Shown: positions 52,335-62,860 of the stretch, piece after piece
How positions within the stretch are numbered: position 1 is the stretch's first letter
Layout of the letters: every line of letters begins with the position of its first letter
DNA from: Fodinibacter sp963800505
GTDB taxonomy: Bacteria; Actinomycetota; Actinomycetes; Actinomycetales; Dermatophilaceae
Direction: 5' to 3'
Assembly: GCA_963800505.1 (NCBI GenBank)
Contig: CAWDBL010000037.1
Span: 248,001-312,000 of the forward strand
DNA: 64,000 bases
The notes under the pieces: generated by a model
Database searches by the model: none
The model's input: only the letters and a program-made list of their open reading frames with translations
What the model was told of the DNA's origin: nothing
Program-made: the position numbers and the translations under genes

Positions 52335-53245
52335 GCGTGCTCAGCCTCGACGCGACCTCGCGCTGGTACGGCAACGTCGTCGCCGTCAACGGCATCTCGA
52401 TGACGGTGCGTCCCGGCGTGACCGGCCTGCTCGGGCCCAACGGCGCCGGCAAGACCACCATCATCGCGCTGATGGCGGGCTTCCTCGCCCCCTCGGCCGG
52501 CACGGTCACCCTCGACGGCGAGCCGGTCTGGCGGCACACCGACGCCTACCGGACCATCGGGCTGGTGCCCGAGCGCGAGCTGAGCTTCGGCTACCTCACC
52601 GGGCGCCAGTTCGTGCTGGCCAACGCCGAGCTGCACGGCCTGGCCGACCCGGGGGCCGCCACCGAGCGGGCCCTCGAGGTCGTCGAGATGACCGAGCCGG
52701 CGGCCCGGCGGATCGGCACCTACTCCAAGGGCATGCGCCAGCGGGTCAAGCTCGCCTCGGCACTGGTGCACGACCCCTCGGTGCTGCTGCTCGACGAGCC
52801 CTTCAACGGCGTCGACCCGCGCCAGCGACTGCACCTCATGGCCCTGCTGCGCCGGATGGGCGGCGAGGGGCGCACCGTGCTGTTCAGCTCGCACATCCTC
52901 GAGGAGGTCGAGCAGGTCGCCCGGCAGATCGAGGTCGTCGTGTCGGGGCGGCACGCGGCCTCGGGCGACTTCGGCCAGATCCGCAAGCTGATGACCGACC
53001 GCCCGGTGCAGTACGTCGTGGCGGCCGACGACGACCGCCGCCTCGCGGCATCCCTCATCGCCGAGCCCTCCGTCGTCGCCGTCGCGCTGCGCGACGGCGG
53101 TGGGGTCGACGTGTCGGTCAGCGACTTCGGGTCGTTCGCGGTGCGGCTGCCGCGGGTGGCGCGCGAGCACGGCATCCGCATCCAGGAGCTCACGCCCACC
53201 GACGAGTCGCTCGAGAGCGTCTTCGCCTACCTGGTGGGGGGCTGA
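52331..53245 (+). CDS. ABC-2 exporter ATP-binding protein, second
   Basis: A 304-residue ATPase with Walker A LLGPNGAGKTTIIAL, signature YSKGMRQRVKLASAL and Walker B VLLLDEPFNGVDP. The H-loop is SSHILEEVEQ. The ATG at 52331 overlaps the permease stop. Its sequence differs enough from the first ATPase to suggest each pairs with its own permease. Confidence 0.9.
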   Translation: MSVLSLDATSRWYGNVVAVNGISMTVRPGVTGLLGPNGAGKTTIIALMAGFLAPSAGTVTLDGEPVWRHTDAYRTIGLVPERELSFGYLTGRQFVLANAELHGLADPGAATERALEVVEMTEPAARRIGTYSKGMRQRVKLASALVHDPSVLLLDEPFNGVDPRQRLHLMALLRRMGGEGRTVLFSSHILEEVEQVARQIEVVVSGRHAASGDFGQIRKLMTDRPVQYVVAADDDRRLAASLIAEPSVVAVALRDGGGVDVSVSDFGSFAVRLPRVAREHGIRIQELTPTDESLESVFAYLVGG

Positions 53246-53248
53246 GCG

Positions 53249-53959
53249 ATGAACCGCACCGTGCTGCGCCTGTCGACCCAGGCCCTGTTCGGCCGCCGCC
53301 GCGGGGTCGTGCTGCTGCTCATCGCCGGCGCCCTGCTCGTGCTGGCGGTGCTGGTGCGCCTGCTCACCGACGACGAGGTGGGCGTCGAGGCGGTGGTGGG
53401 GCTCGGCTTCACGCTGGCGATGCCGCTCGTCGCGCTGCTCGCCGCCACGGCCGTGCTCGGCCCCGAGATCGACGACGGCTCGGTGGTCTACCTGCTCGCC
53501 AAGCCGGTGAACCGGCACTCCATCGCGGCCAGCAAGTTCCTGGCCGCCTGGGGAGCCACCATGGTGCTGGGCGCACTGCCGGTGGCCGTGGCCTCCCTGG
53601 TGCTCGACACCTCGCAGCCGGGCCGGGCCGGGGCCCTGCTCGTCGGTGCGGCGGTGTCCGGCACGGTCTACACCGCGCTCTTCCTGGCGCTGGCGGCCAT
53701 CACCCGGCACGCGGTGGTCGTCGGGCTGCTCTTCGTGCTCGTCTGGGAGGGCCTGCTCGGCTCGGTCTTCGTCGGCGTGCGCTGGCTGTCGGTGGGGGCG
53801 TGGGGCCGTGCGGTGGCCGGCGAGATCAGCCCCACCGTCGAGGATGCCGCGCAGCTCGGTATCGCCTACGCGGTCCTCGCCGCTGTGGTGGTCGCCGGCG
53901 GCTCGCTGTGGTTCACCGGGGACCGGCTGCGCTCGTTCACCCTGCGCGGCGACGAGTAG
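53249..53959 (+). CDS. ABC-2 type permease, second
   Basis: A 236-residue membrane protein of about six helices. TAVLGPEIDDGSVVYLLAKP and NRHSIAASKFLAAW correspond to the coupling region of ABC-2 permeases. It lies 3 bp after the second ATPase gene and ends the operon; no clear terminator separates it from the ECF sigma gene 50 bp downstream. Confidence 0.85.
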   Translation: MNRTVLRLSTQALFGRRRGVVLLLIAGALLVLAVLVRLLTDDEVGVEAVVGLGFTLAMPLVALLAATAVLGPEIDDGSVVYLLAKPVNRHSIAASKFLAAWGATMVLGALPVAVASLVLDTSQPGRAGALLVGAAVSGTVYTALFLALAAITRHAVVVGLLFVLVWEGLLGSVFVGVRWLSVGAWGRAVAGEISPTVEDAAQLGIAYAVLAAVVVAGGSLWFTGDRLRSFTLRGDE

Positions 53960-54009
53960 CCGTTGAACCGTGCGCGCAGCCCGCGCGTAGTGCTCGGTGA
54001 GGAGGTCGG

Positions 54010-54522
54010 ATGCCGGAGAGCGCTGTGGTGCTGATGCAGCAGCTGCATGACGAGCATGCGGCTGCTCTCTGGGGCTACTCCCTGCGCCTGACCGGGCAGG
54101 ACCGGGCCCGCGCCGAGGACGTCGTCCAGGAGACCCTGCTGCGGGCCTGGCGCAACCACGAGCGGCTCGACGAGTCGCGTGGGTCGGTGCGGTCGTGGCT
54201 GTTCACCGTGGCGCGCAACATCGTCATCGACGAGTGGCGCACCTCGCGCTCGCAGCACGAGCTGGCCGTCGCCGAGGTGCCCGAGGGGCGCGACGAGATC
54301 GACCGCACCGACCAGCTGCTGACCTCGTGGCTGGTCACCGAGGCGATCACGTCACTGTCGGCAGACCACCGGGCGGTGCTGCTCGAGTGCTACTACAGAG
54401 GGTCGTCGGTGGCGCAGGCCGCGCACCGGCTCGGGGTGCCCGAGGGCACCGTGAAGTCGCGCACGCACTACGCGCTGCGAGCCCTGCGGCTCGCCCTGCA
54501 GGAGATGGGAGTGGGCGCATGA
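54010..54522 (+). CDS. ECF sigma factor
   Basis: A 170-residue ECF sigma factor. Region 2 contains LWGYSLRLTGQDRARAEDVV and QETLLRAWRN; region 4 contains LSADHRAVLLECYYRGSSVA and LGVPEGTVKSRTHYALRALR. It resembles SigK/SigL-type factors that work with RskA-like anti-sigma factors. GGAGG lies 4 bases before the ATG at 54010. The anti-sigma gene overlaps its stop by 4 bp. Confidence 0.9.
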   Translation: MPESAVVLMQQLHDEHAAALWGYSLRLTGQDRARAEDVVQETLLRAWRNHERLDESRGSVRSWLFTVARNIVIDEWRTSRSQHELAVAEVPEGRDEIDRTDQLLTSWLVTEAITSLSADHRAVLLECYYRGSSVAQAAHRLGVPEGTVKSRTHYALRALRLALQEMGVGA

Positions 54523-55235
54523 GCTGCCAGTTCGCCCACCTCGACGGCGCCTACGTGCTCGGCTCGCTGGCCCCGGCCGAGCGGCTCGACTTCGAGGCCC
54601 ACCTGCCGGGGTGCGCAGAGTGCAGCCGCGGGGTCCGCGAGCTCGCCGGCCTGCCCGGTCTGCTGGCCCAGGTCGACGTGGCCGACCTCGAGGCGCGCAC
54701 CCCGGACGCCCCGCTGCCCTCGACCCTGCTGCCCGCACTGGTGCGCGAGGTGCAGGGCCAGCAGCGGCGACGTTCGGTGCTCACCGCCCTGGTCGCTGCC
54801 GCCGTGGCGGCGCTGTTCGTCGGTGCGCTGGCCGTGGGCGGCGTCTTCGACCGTTCCGGCTCTCCCGAGTCGGCCGCGTCGCCGGCAGCCACCCGCAGCG
54901 CCGCGCCGGCAGGCCAGGCGATGGTGCCGGTCGGCGAGGTGCCGGTGAAGGCCGCCGTGGCCCTGACCGGCGTGGCCTGGGGCACCAAGCTCGACCTCAC
55001 CTGCTCGTACCCCACGGGCGACGGTGACGGCGACGAGTACGAAGGACCCCTCGCCCCGGCCTACGCGCTGGTCGTGCACACCCGCGAGGGTGCGGTCGAG
55101 CAGGTGGCCACCTGGAAGGGCCTGCCGGGGAAGACGATGCGGCTCACCGGGGCCACCGCGACCGGTCGCACCGACATCACCTCGGTGGACGTGCGCACCT
55201 CCGACGGCCGGGTCGTGCTGACCCTGCCGGTCTGA
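54519..55235 (+). CDS. RskA-like anti-sigma factor
   Basis: A 238-residue membrane protein. The N-terminal zinc anti-sigma domain has HLDGAYVLGSL and FEAHLPGCAECSRGVREL (His-x3-Cys-x2-Cys). One membrane helix (VLTALVAAAVAALFVGALAV) lies at about 86-107. The extracytoplasmic RskA-type domain follows a Ser/Ala linker. It would hold the sigma factor until regulated proteolysis. The gap 55236-55388 contains no gene I can support. Confidence 0.88.
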   Translation: MSCQFAHLDGAYVLGSLAPAERLDFEAHLPGCAECSRGVRELAGLPGLLAQVDVADLEARTPDAPLPSTLLPALVREVQGQQRRRSVLTALVAAAVAALFVGALAVGGVFDRSGSPESAASPAATRSAAPAGQAMVPVGEVPVKAAVALTGVAWGTKLDLTCSYPTGDGDGDEYEGPLAPAYALVVHTREGAVEQVATWKGLPGKTMRLTGATATGRTDITSVDVRTSDGRVVLTLPV

Positions 55236-55388
55236 CCCCGCTGCGCCCGCCCGCCTGGGTGCCTTCCCCCAGCCACCCGGGCAGGGTGACGCAGGACGCT
55301 CCCGAGGGGCGTAGCAATGACTGCGGGTGGCGCGGCCAAGGCCGGCGCCACCCGCGCCATCGGGCGCCGCCGACGAAGGAGCACCGCC

Positions 55389-57443
<2,055 letters not shown>

Positions 57444-57986
57444 CCGGGCGACGCGGTTCGATGTCGCGCTCGTAGCGCATCAGCTCCGGTCGAGGTGCGA
57501 AGGAGCTGTGCGCGAGCTCTCCGGTGGGCTGCCACCCGTGCTTCTCGTAGAACCGGCGGCCTCGACGGTTGTCGGTGAAGGCGAGGAGCCATGCTCGACG
57601 GATGCCGCGCTGCGCGAACGACTCGACCACCGCATCGTGCGCCCGGCCGGCCAACCCCGACCCCCAGTGCTCCAGCGCCACCCCCAGGTGCAGGAGCTCG
57701 TCATGCTGGACGGCGACGAAACCGGCCACAGCGCCCTCCAGCGCCACCACGTAGCAGTCGACGGCCGGGTCAGCGATCTCACGGAGCCACCGTCGACGCA
57801 CCGCCTCCCGCGGGAACGGGTACCGGTCCTGCGGGAAGACCGCGGCCAGGCCGACCGCGGCAGCCGGCTGCTGGACGTCGAGCACGGCGGAGACGTCCGC
57901 CGACGTCATCCGCCGCAGAAGATCGCCACCCCGGCCCGACACGCTCCTCAGGCTAGGGAAAAGTGCTCGGTCAGCGGGGTCTTCGG

Positions 57987-58400
57987 TCAGCGCGTGCGGG
58001 AGGCGGAGCGTGCGTCCACCCCGGCCTCCACCGCCGCGTCGCGGTGCCGGTCGGGCCAGGCCGCCCGCATCACCAGCAGGCCACCGACGATGCACACCAC
58101 CTCGGACACCGCGGCCGCCCACACCTCGAAACCGACCCACTGCTCGTTGACCCCGAACAGCCCGACGGTCGTCGACAGGATGAACGCCCCGAGGGTGCTC
58201 GCCCCGAAGCCGGCCGCGAGGAACCCCGGGGCCCAGTGCCGCCACGCCAGCAGCAGCACCGCGATGACCAGGCCGGCCACGGCGTTGAACAGGAACGCCG
58301 GCCCGATGATGTCGATGTCGCTCATTCCGTTTAGCCACAGCTTGAGGTGCACGTACGCCGACACCAGCGCCGCCACCGCCGTCACGATCCGAGTCCCCAT
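57987..58400 (-). CDS. small four-helix membrane protein
   Basis: A 137-residue protein with four hydrophobic helices: MGTRIVTAVAALVSAYVHLK, IIGPAFLFNAVAGLVIAVLL, FGASTLGAFILSTTVGLF and a last one near VVCIVGGLLVM. The tail is basic. It resembles uncharacterised actinobacterial membrane proteins. GGAGA precedes the ATG at 58400, and a SigB-type promoter match lies about 56 bp upstream. Function is unknown. Confidence 0.75.
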   Translation of the reverse strand: MGTRIVTAVAALVSAYVHLKLWLNGMSDIDIIGPAFLFNAVAGLVIAVLLLAWRHWAPGFLAAGFGASTLGAFILSTTVGLFGVNEQWVGFEVWAAAVSEVVCIVGGLLVMRAAWPDRHRDAAVEAGVDARSASRTR

Positions 58401-58455
58401 CACTGTCTCCGTCCGCCGCTCCGGTGCCACCCCACGCCACACCGCGCAGGGAGCC

Positions 58456-58480
58456 TTACCCGTCATCACGGAACGCAGCC
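58456..58480 (-). promoter_or_regulatory. SigB-type promoter before small membrane protein
   Basis: On the minus strand, GGCT (58480-58477), a 15-nt spacer and GGGTAA (58461-58456) fit the SigB-type pattern with a weaker last base. The rest of the 58401-58611 gap shows no gene I can support. Confidence 0.35.
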
Positions 58481-58611
58481 CCGGGCGGTTCACCCGCCGC
58501 AGGCCCGGCCCCGACTTCCTGAACCGGCGCCGTGCTGGCACCGTGGGTCCCGACACCACCGTCCCTGACGGCGACCTCGTCCAGCGCAGCCGTGAAAAGG
58601 GAGGGACCGCG

Positions 58612-59607
58612 ATGACCCGGCAGGCCCGCGCGTACTGGGTTCGTGAGCCGGGGGTGGGGGAGATCCGGCCCACGACGGTCCCCGAGCCCGGGCCCGGTGA
58701 GGTGCTCGTGCGCACCCTGCACACCGGCATCAGCCGGGGCACCGAGACGCTCGTGCTGCGCGGGGGCGTGCCGGCCGACCAGCGCGAGGTGATGCGGGCG
58801 CCGCACCAGGAGGGCGACCTGCCCGGGCCGGTGAAGTACGGCTACCTCAACGTGGGGGTCGTCGAGGCTGGGCCGCGAAACCTGTTGGGCCGCAACGTCT
58901 TCTGCCTCTACCCCCACCAGACCGCCTACGTCGTGCCCGCCGAGGCCGTCGTCGTGGTGCCCGACGACGTGCCGCCGGCCCGCGCCGTGCTGGCCGGCAC
59001 CGTCGAGACCGCCGTCAACGCCCTGTGGGATGCCGCACCGCTCGTCGGCGACCGCGTCGCCGTGGTGGGGGCCGGGATGGTGGGCCTGTGCGTCGCCCGG
59101 CTGCTGGCCGGCATCCCCGAGGTGGAGGTGACCGTGGTCGACGTCGACCCCGCCCGCGCCGACGTCGCCGCGGCGCTCGGCGCCGGCTTCGCCCGGCCCG
59201 GCGACGCCCCCGTCCGCTGCGACCTCGCCGTGCACGCGAGCGCGACGTCGGCGGGGCTGCAGCTGGCGCTCGACTCCCTCGCGCCCGAGGGCACGGTGAT
59301 CGACCTGAGCTGGTACGGCGACACCGACGTGACCCTGCGGCTCGGCGGGTCGTTCCACTCGAGCCGGCTCGCGGTGCGGGCCAGCCAGGTCGGCACGGTG
59401 TCGCCGGCCCAGCGCGGTCGCCGCACCCACACCGACCGGCTGGCCCTGGCGCTGCGGCTGCTGCGCGACCCGGCCTTCGACGTGCTGCTCACCGGCAGCT
59501 CGCCCTTCGAGCAGCTGCCCGACGTCATGGCGCACCTCGCCGACGGCACCCTGCCCGCCCTGTGCCACACCATCACCTACCCCGAGGAGCCCCCGTGTTC
59601 AGCGTGA
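58612..59607 (+). CDS. MDR family dehydrogenase, first gene of pterin-like operon
   Basis: A 331-residue medium-chain dehydrogenase. The N-terminal domain has PGPGEVLVRTLHTGISRGTE, where usual zinc dehydrogenases carry a Cys ligand that is absent here. The cofactor motif is VVGAGMVGLCVARLL. It resembles BchC-like zinc-independent dehydrogenases. AAGGGAGG precedes the ATG at 58612. It starts a six-gene operon with overlaps or short gaps, so it probably oxidises or reduces the pathway intermediate or its sugar. Confidence 0.82.
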   Translation: MTRQARAYWVREPGVGEIRPTTVPEPGPGEVLVRTLHTGISRGTETLVLRGGVPADQREVMRAPHQEGDLPGPVKYGYLNVGVVEAGPRNLLGRNVFCLYPHQTAYVVPAEAVVVVPDDVPPARAVLAGTVETAVNALWDAAPLVGDRVAVVGAGMVGLCVARLLAGIPEVEVTVVDVDPARADVAAALGAGFARPGDAPVRCDLAVHASATSAGLQLALDSLAPEGTVIDLSWYGDTDVTLRLGGSFHSSRLAVRASQVGTVSPAQRGRRTHTDRLALALRLLRDPAFDVLLTGSSPFEQLPDVMAHLADGTLPALCHTITYPEEPPCSA

Positions 59608-59993
59608 CCGTCCGCGACCACATGATGATCGCCCACAGCCTGCGCGGCGAGGTGTTCGGGCCGGCCCAACAGCTGCACGGCGCCACCTACGTCGTCGACC
59701 TCACGGTGCGCGCGCCGACCCTCGACGCCGACGGGGTCGTCGTCGACATCGGCCAGGCGGCGCGGGTGCTCAACGAGGTGGTCGGGGCGCTGAGCTACCG
59801 CAATCTCGACGACGACCCGTCGCTGGTCGGGGTTAACACGACCACCGAGCGGCTGGCGCAGGTCGTGGCCGACCGGCTCGCCGAGCGCATCGCCGCCGGC
59901 GAGGTGGGCCGGGATGCCGGTGAGCTGGCGGCGCTCCACGTCACGCTGGGCGAGTCGCACGTCGCCTGGGCCTCCTACGAGCGGGAGCTGTGA
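59595..59993 (+). CDS. divergent 6-pyruvoyltetrahydropterin synthase/QueD-fold protein
   Basis: A 132-residue PTPS-fold protein. His14 in MIAHSLRG and His28 in QLHGATYVVDL align with two zinc ligands, but the canonical HGH is HGA, so the third ligand is Ala30. The catalytic Cys normally a few residues earlier is also missing. The C-terminal LHVTLGESHVAWASYE corresponds to the family's substrate-binding Glu region. It probably binds a pterin-like or pyrimidine compound but with altered chemistry. The GTG at 59595 overlaps the dehydrogenase gene by 13 bp. Confidence 0.8.
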   Translation: MFSVTVRDHMMIAHSLRGEVFGPAQQLHGATYVVDLTVRAPTLDADGVVVDIGQAARVLNEVVGALSYRNLDDDPSLVGVNTTTERLAQVVADRLAERIAAGEVGRDAGELAALHVTLGESHVAWASYEREL

Positions 59994-61054
59994 GCCTGGT
60001 GCACGTGGTCGTTCCGGACGGGGTCGACGACCCGGCCCGGCCGAGCGGCGGCAACACCTACGACCGCCATCTCTGCGCGGGCCTGGCGACGCTGGGCTGG
60101 GACGTGCGTCAGCACTCCGTGGTCGGCGAGGAGCGTTGTGGGACAACGAGGTACCCGGCATCCGCACTGTGCGAGACGCTCGACCGGCTGCCGGACGGCG
60201 GCGTGGTGCTGCTCGACGGGCTGGTCGCCACCAGCCACCCGGAGGTGCTGCGTGCCCGGGCCGACCGGCTGCGGCTGGTCGTGCTGGTGCACCTGCCGCT
60301 CGGGCTGGGGGAGCCGGAGGACGGGGAGGTACGGCGCCGCGAGGAGGCGGCGCTGCGCGGCGTCGCGCACGTGGTGACCACGAGCCGCTGGACCCGGCGC
60401 TGGCTGCTCGACGCGTACGGCCTCGACCCGGCCCTCGTCACGGTGGCGGTTCCCGGCGTCGAGCCCGCCCCGCGAGTGGCCGGCGAGCCGGCCGGGCGAC
60501 GACTGCTGTGCGTCGGGGCGGTCATCCCCGCCAAGGGCCATGACGTGCTCGTCGAGGCGCTCGCCCGGGTGGCCGGGACCGCTTGGACGTGCGAGCTCGT
60601 CGGCTCGCTCGAGCGCGACCCGGGCTTCGTCGCGAACCTGCACGGACGCGCGGTGGAGCTCGGCATCGCCGACCGGGTGCGGCTCCGTGGCGCGCTGGCG
60701 GGCCCGGCGCTGGATGCCGCGTACGGGCGGGCCGACCTGTTCGTCACCGCGTCGCACGGCGAGACGTACGGCATGGCCGTCACCGAGGCGCTGGCGCACG
60801 GCATCCCGGTGCTGGCGACCCGGGTCGGGGGCCTGCCGGAGGCACTCGGCCACGCGCCGAACGGGCGGCGGCCCGGCGTGCTGGTGCCGCCCGGGGACCC
60901 GGCGGCCCTTGCCGGGGCGATCGAGCAGTGGCTCGGTGACGCGCGGCTGCGCCAGCAGCTGCGCCACGCGGCCGGCGAACGGCGGCCACTGCTGCCCTCG
61001 TGGTCCGCCGCGAGCACCGCGGTGGCCGGGGTGCTCGCCGAGGTGGCGGCCTGA
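59990..61054 (+). CDS. GT4 glycosyltransferase in pterin-like operon
   Basis: A 354-residue GT-B transferase. RPSGGNTYDRHLCAGLATLG near 17-36 is the acceptor-side motif, AVIPAKGHDVLVEALA the linker to the C-domain, and ASHGETYGMAVTEALAHGIP the nucleotide-sugar site with the EX7E motif. The GTG at 59990 overlaps the PTPS-like stop. Its presence between pterin-type enzymes and a flippase-like protein indicates that the product is glycosylated. Confidence 0.87.
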   Translation: MSLVHVVVPDGVDDPARPSGGNTYDRHLCAGLATLGWDVRQHSVVGEERCGTTRYPASALCETLDRLPDGGVVLLDGLVATSHPEVLRARADRLRLVVLVHLPLGLGEPEDGEVRRREEAALRGVAHVVTTSRWTRRWLLDAYGLDPALVTVAVPGVEPAPRVAGEPAGRRLLCVGAVIPAKGHDVLVEALARVAGTAWTCELVGSLERDPGFVANLHGRAVELGIADRVRLRGALAGPALDAAYGRADLFVTASHGETYGMAVTEALAHGIPVLATRVGGLPEALGHAPNGRRPGVLVPPGDPAALAGAIEQWLGDARLRQQLRHAAGERRPLLPSWSAASTAVAGVLAEVAA

Positions 61055-61113
61055 CGTGAACCGGCTGGGCGTCGGGGCCGTATGTCCGGACGAACAGGAG
61101 GCCGGTCCCCGCC

Positions 61114-62154
61114 GTGGGGCGGCCCTTATGCGCGGGGAGGCCGGCAATCGACGCAGCGTGGTGGCGGTGGGCTCGTCCGCTGGGGGGCGTGCTCCTGCTC
61201 GGTGCGCTCGTGGTCGTGCTCGGCACCGGGCCGTTCGTCGCGGCGCTGCAAGCCACCGATGCCACGGTGCTCGCCGCCGGCGCGGTCATCGCCCTGTTGA
61301 CCACGCTGTGCGGTGCGTGGCGGTGGCGGCTCGTCGCGCGGCGGCTCGGCGCCGACCTCACCCTGACCGCGGCCCTCGCCTCCTGCTACCGCGCGCAGTT
61401 CCTCAATGCCACCCTGCCCGGCGGGGTGCTCGGCGACGTCGGGCGCGGCGTGCAGCACGGCCGGGTCGGCGGAGACGTCGGGCGCGGGCTGCGGGGTGTC
61501 GCGTGGGAGCGCACGGCCGGCCAGGTGGTGCTCGTCGCGCTGACCGCGGTGGTGCTGCTCGTCGCCCGGCCGTTCGACCTCCCCGACGTGTCCACGGCAT
61601 CCGCTGCCGTGGTCGTCGGGCTCGCCCTGGCCGTTGCCGGCCTCGTCGCCGGGCTCGCCCGGTGGCGCGGGCGCCGGGTCGCCGGCTGGCTGCGGCTGGT
61701 TGCGGCCGACCTGCGCTCGCTCGGCACCGGACCGGCTTCCGTCGGCATCGTGCTGGCCTCGCTGCTGGCGGTGGTCGGCCACACCGCGACGTTCGTGCTC
61801 GCCGCCCGAGCGGTCGGGGTGCGCACGCCCGTGGTCGACCTGCTGCCACTGGCTCTCGTGGTGCTCGTGATGTCGGCGCTGCCGCTCAACCTCGCCGGGT
61901 GGGGCCCACGCGAGGGGGCCGCAGCCTGGGTCTTCGCGGCCGCGGGGCTGGGGGCGGCGTCCGGGCTCGCCACGGCCGTGGCGTTCGGGGCCATCGCCCT
62001 GGTCGGCACCCTGCCCGGGGCCGCGCTGCTGCTCGCCGGCCGGGTGCACCGCGGCCGGTCGGCCCAGCCGACGCCCGCGACGCCCGCGACACCCCCACCG
62101 GCAGCCGTGGGGACCCCGGGCCTGGACGCCGTGGCGGGTGGTCCGCGTGGCTGA
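61114..62154 (+). CDS. lysylphosphatidylglycerol-synthetase-type (UPF0104) membrane protein
   Basis: A 346-residue protein with about eight helices and the flippase-like core RAQFLNATLPGGVLGDVGRG near 100-120 and MSALPLNLAGWGPREGAAAW near 250-270. It matches the membrane domain of MprF-type proteins (PF03706) without the synthetase domain. Such stand-alone domains accompany glycosyltransferases and are thought to move lipids or lipid-linked sugars. GTG at 61114 follows AGGAGG. The C-terminal tail is rich in Pro, Ala and Thr. Confidence 0.82.
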   Translation: MGRPLCAGRPAIDAAWWRWARPLGGVLLLGALVVVLGTGPFVAALQATDATVLAAGAVIALLTTLCGAWRWRLVARRLGADLTLTAALASCYRAQFLNATLPGGVLGDVGRGVQHGRVGGDVGRGLRGVAWERTAGQVVLVALTAVVLLVARPFDLPDVSTASAAVVVGLALAVAGLVAGLARWRGRRVAGWLRLVAADLRSLGTGPASVGIVLASLLAVVGHTATFVLAARAVGVRTPVVDLLPLALVVLVMSALPLNLAGWGPREGAAAWVFAAAGLGAASGLATAVAFGAIALVGTLPGAALLLAGRVHRGRSAQPTPATPATPPPAAVGTPGLDAVAGGPRG

Positions 62155-62860
62155 GCGCCCCTACACCGTGCTCAGCTGCGCCGTCTCGCTCGACGGTTGC
62201 CTCGACGACACCACCGACCGGCGCCTCATCCTGTCCAACGAGGAGGACCTCGACCGGGTCGACGCCGTGCGCGCCGGCTGCGACGCCATCCTCGTCGGTG
62301 CCGGCACCGTGCGCGCCGACGACCCCCGCCTCGCCGTGCGCGACGCCGACCGGAGGGCCCAGCGGGTCGCGCAGGGTCGCCCGCCGACGCCGCGGAAGGT
62401 GACGCTCACCCGGCATCCGAACCTGGAGCCGGGCGCCGCCATGTTCGCCGGCGGGGACGGTGACCCCCTCGTCTACTGCGCGACCCCTGCGGTCGCCGCC
62501 ACCCGCGAGCGGTTCGGGGATGCCGCGACGGTGGTCGACGCGGGCGCCTCCCCCCGGGTGGGCTGGGTGAGCGACGACCTCGGGGCGCGCGGCGTGCGCC
62601 GGCTGATGGTCGAGGGTGGCCAGGACGTGCTGACCCAGTTCCTCGAGGCCGGCCTCGCCGACGAGCTGCACCTCGTCGTCGCGCCGTTCGTGGTCGGTGA
62701 CCCGAGCGCGCCACGGCTGTCCGCCGACGTGCGGATGCCGGCCGGCCCCCGGCAGCGCGCGATCCTCGCCGAGGTGCGCCGTATCGATGACGTCGTGCTG
62801 CTGCGCTATGCGCTGTCGGTACGGTTCGAGCAGGACGACCAGGGAGGGACCATCCGATGA
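62147..62860 (+). CDS. RibD C-terminal-type pyrimidine reductase
   Basis: A 237-residue reductase of the RibD_C/dihydrofolate reductase fold. Family phrases are YTVLSCAVSLDGCLDD, DAILVGAGTVRADDPRL, GVRRLMVEGGQDVLTQFLEA and ADELHLVVAPFVVGD. In riboflavin synthesis this domain reduces the ribosyl side chain with NADPH; the deaminase domain usually fused to it is absent. GTG at 62147 overlaps the previous gene; 62138 is an alternative. It overlaps ribA by 4 bp. Confidence 0.88.
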   Translation: MAERPYTVLSCAVSLDGCLDDTTDRRLILSNEEDLDRVDAVRAGCDAILVGAGTVRADDPRLAVRDADRRAQRVAQGRPPTPRKVTLTRHPNLEPGAAMFAGGDGDPLVYCATPAVAATRERFGDAATVVDAGASPRVGWVSDDLGARGVRRLMVEGGQDVLTQFLEAGLADELHLVVAPFVVGDPSAPRLSADVRMPAGPRQRAILAEVRRIDDVVLLRYALSVRFEQDDQGGTIR

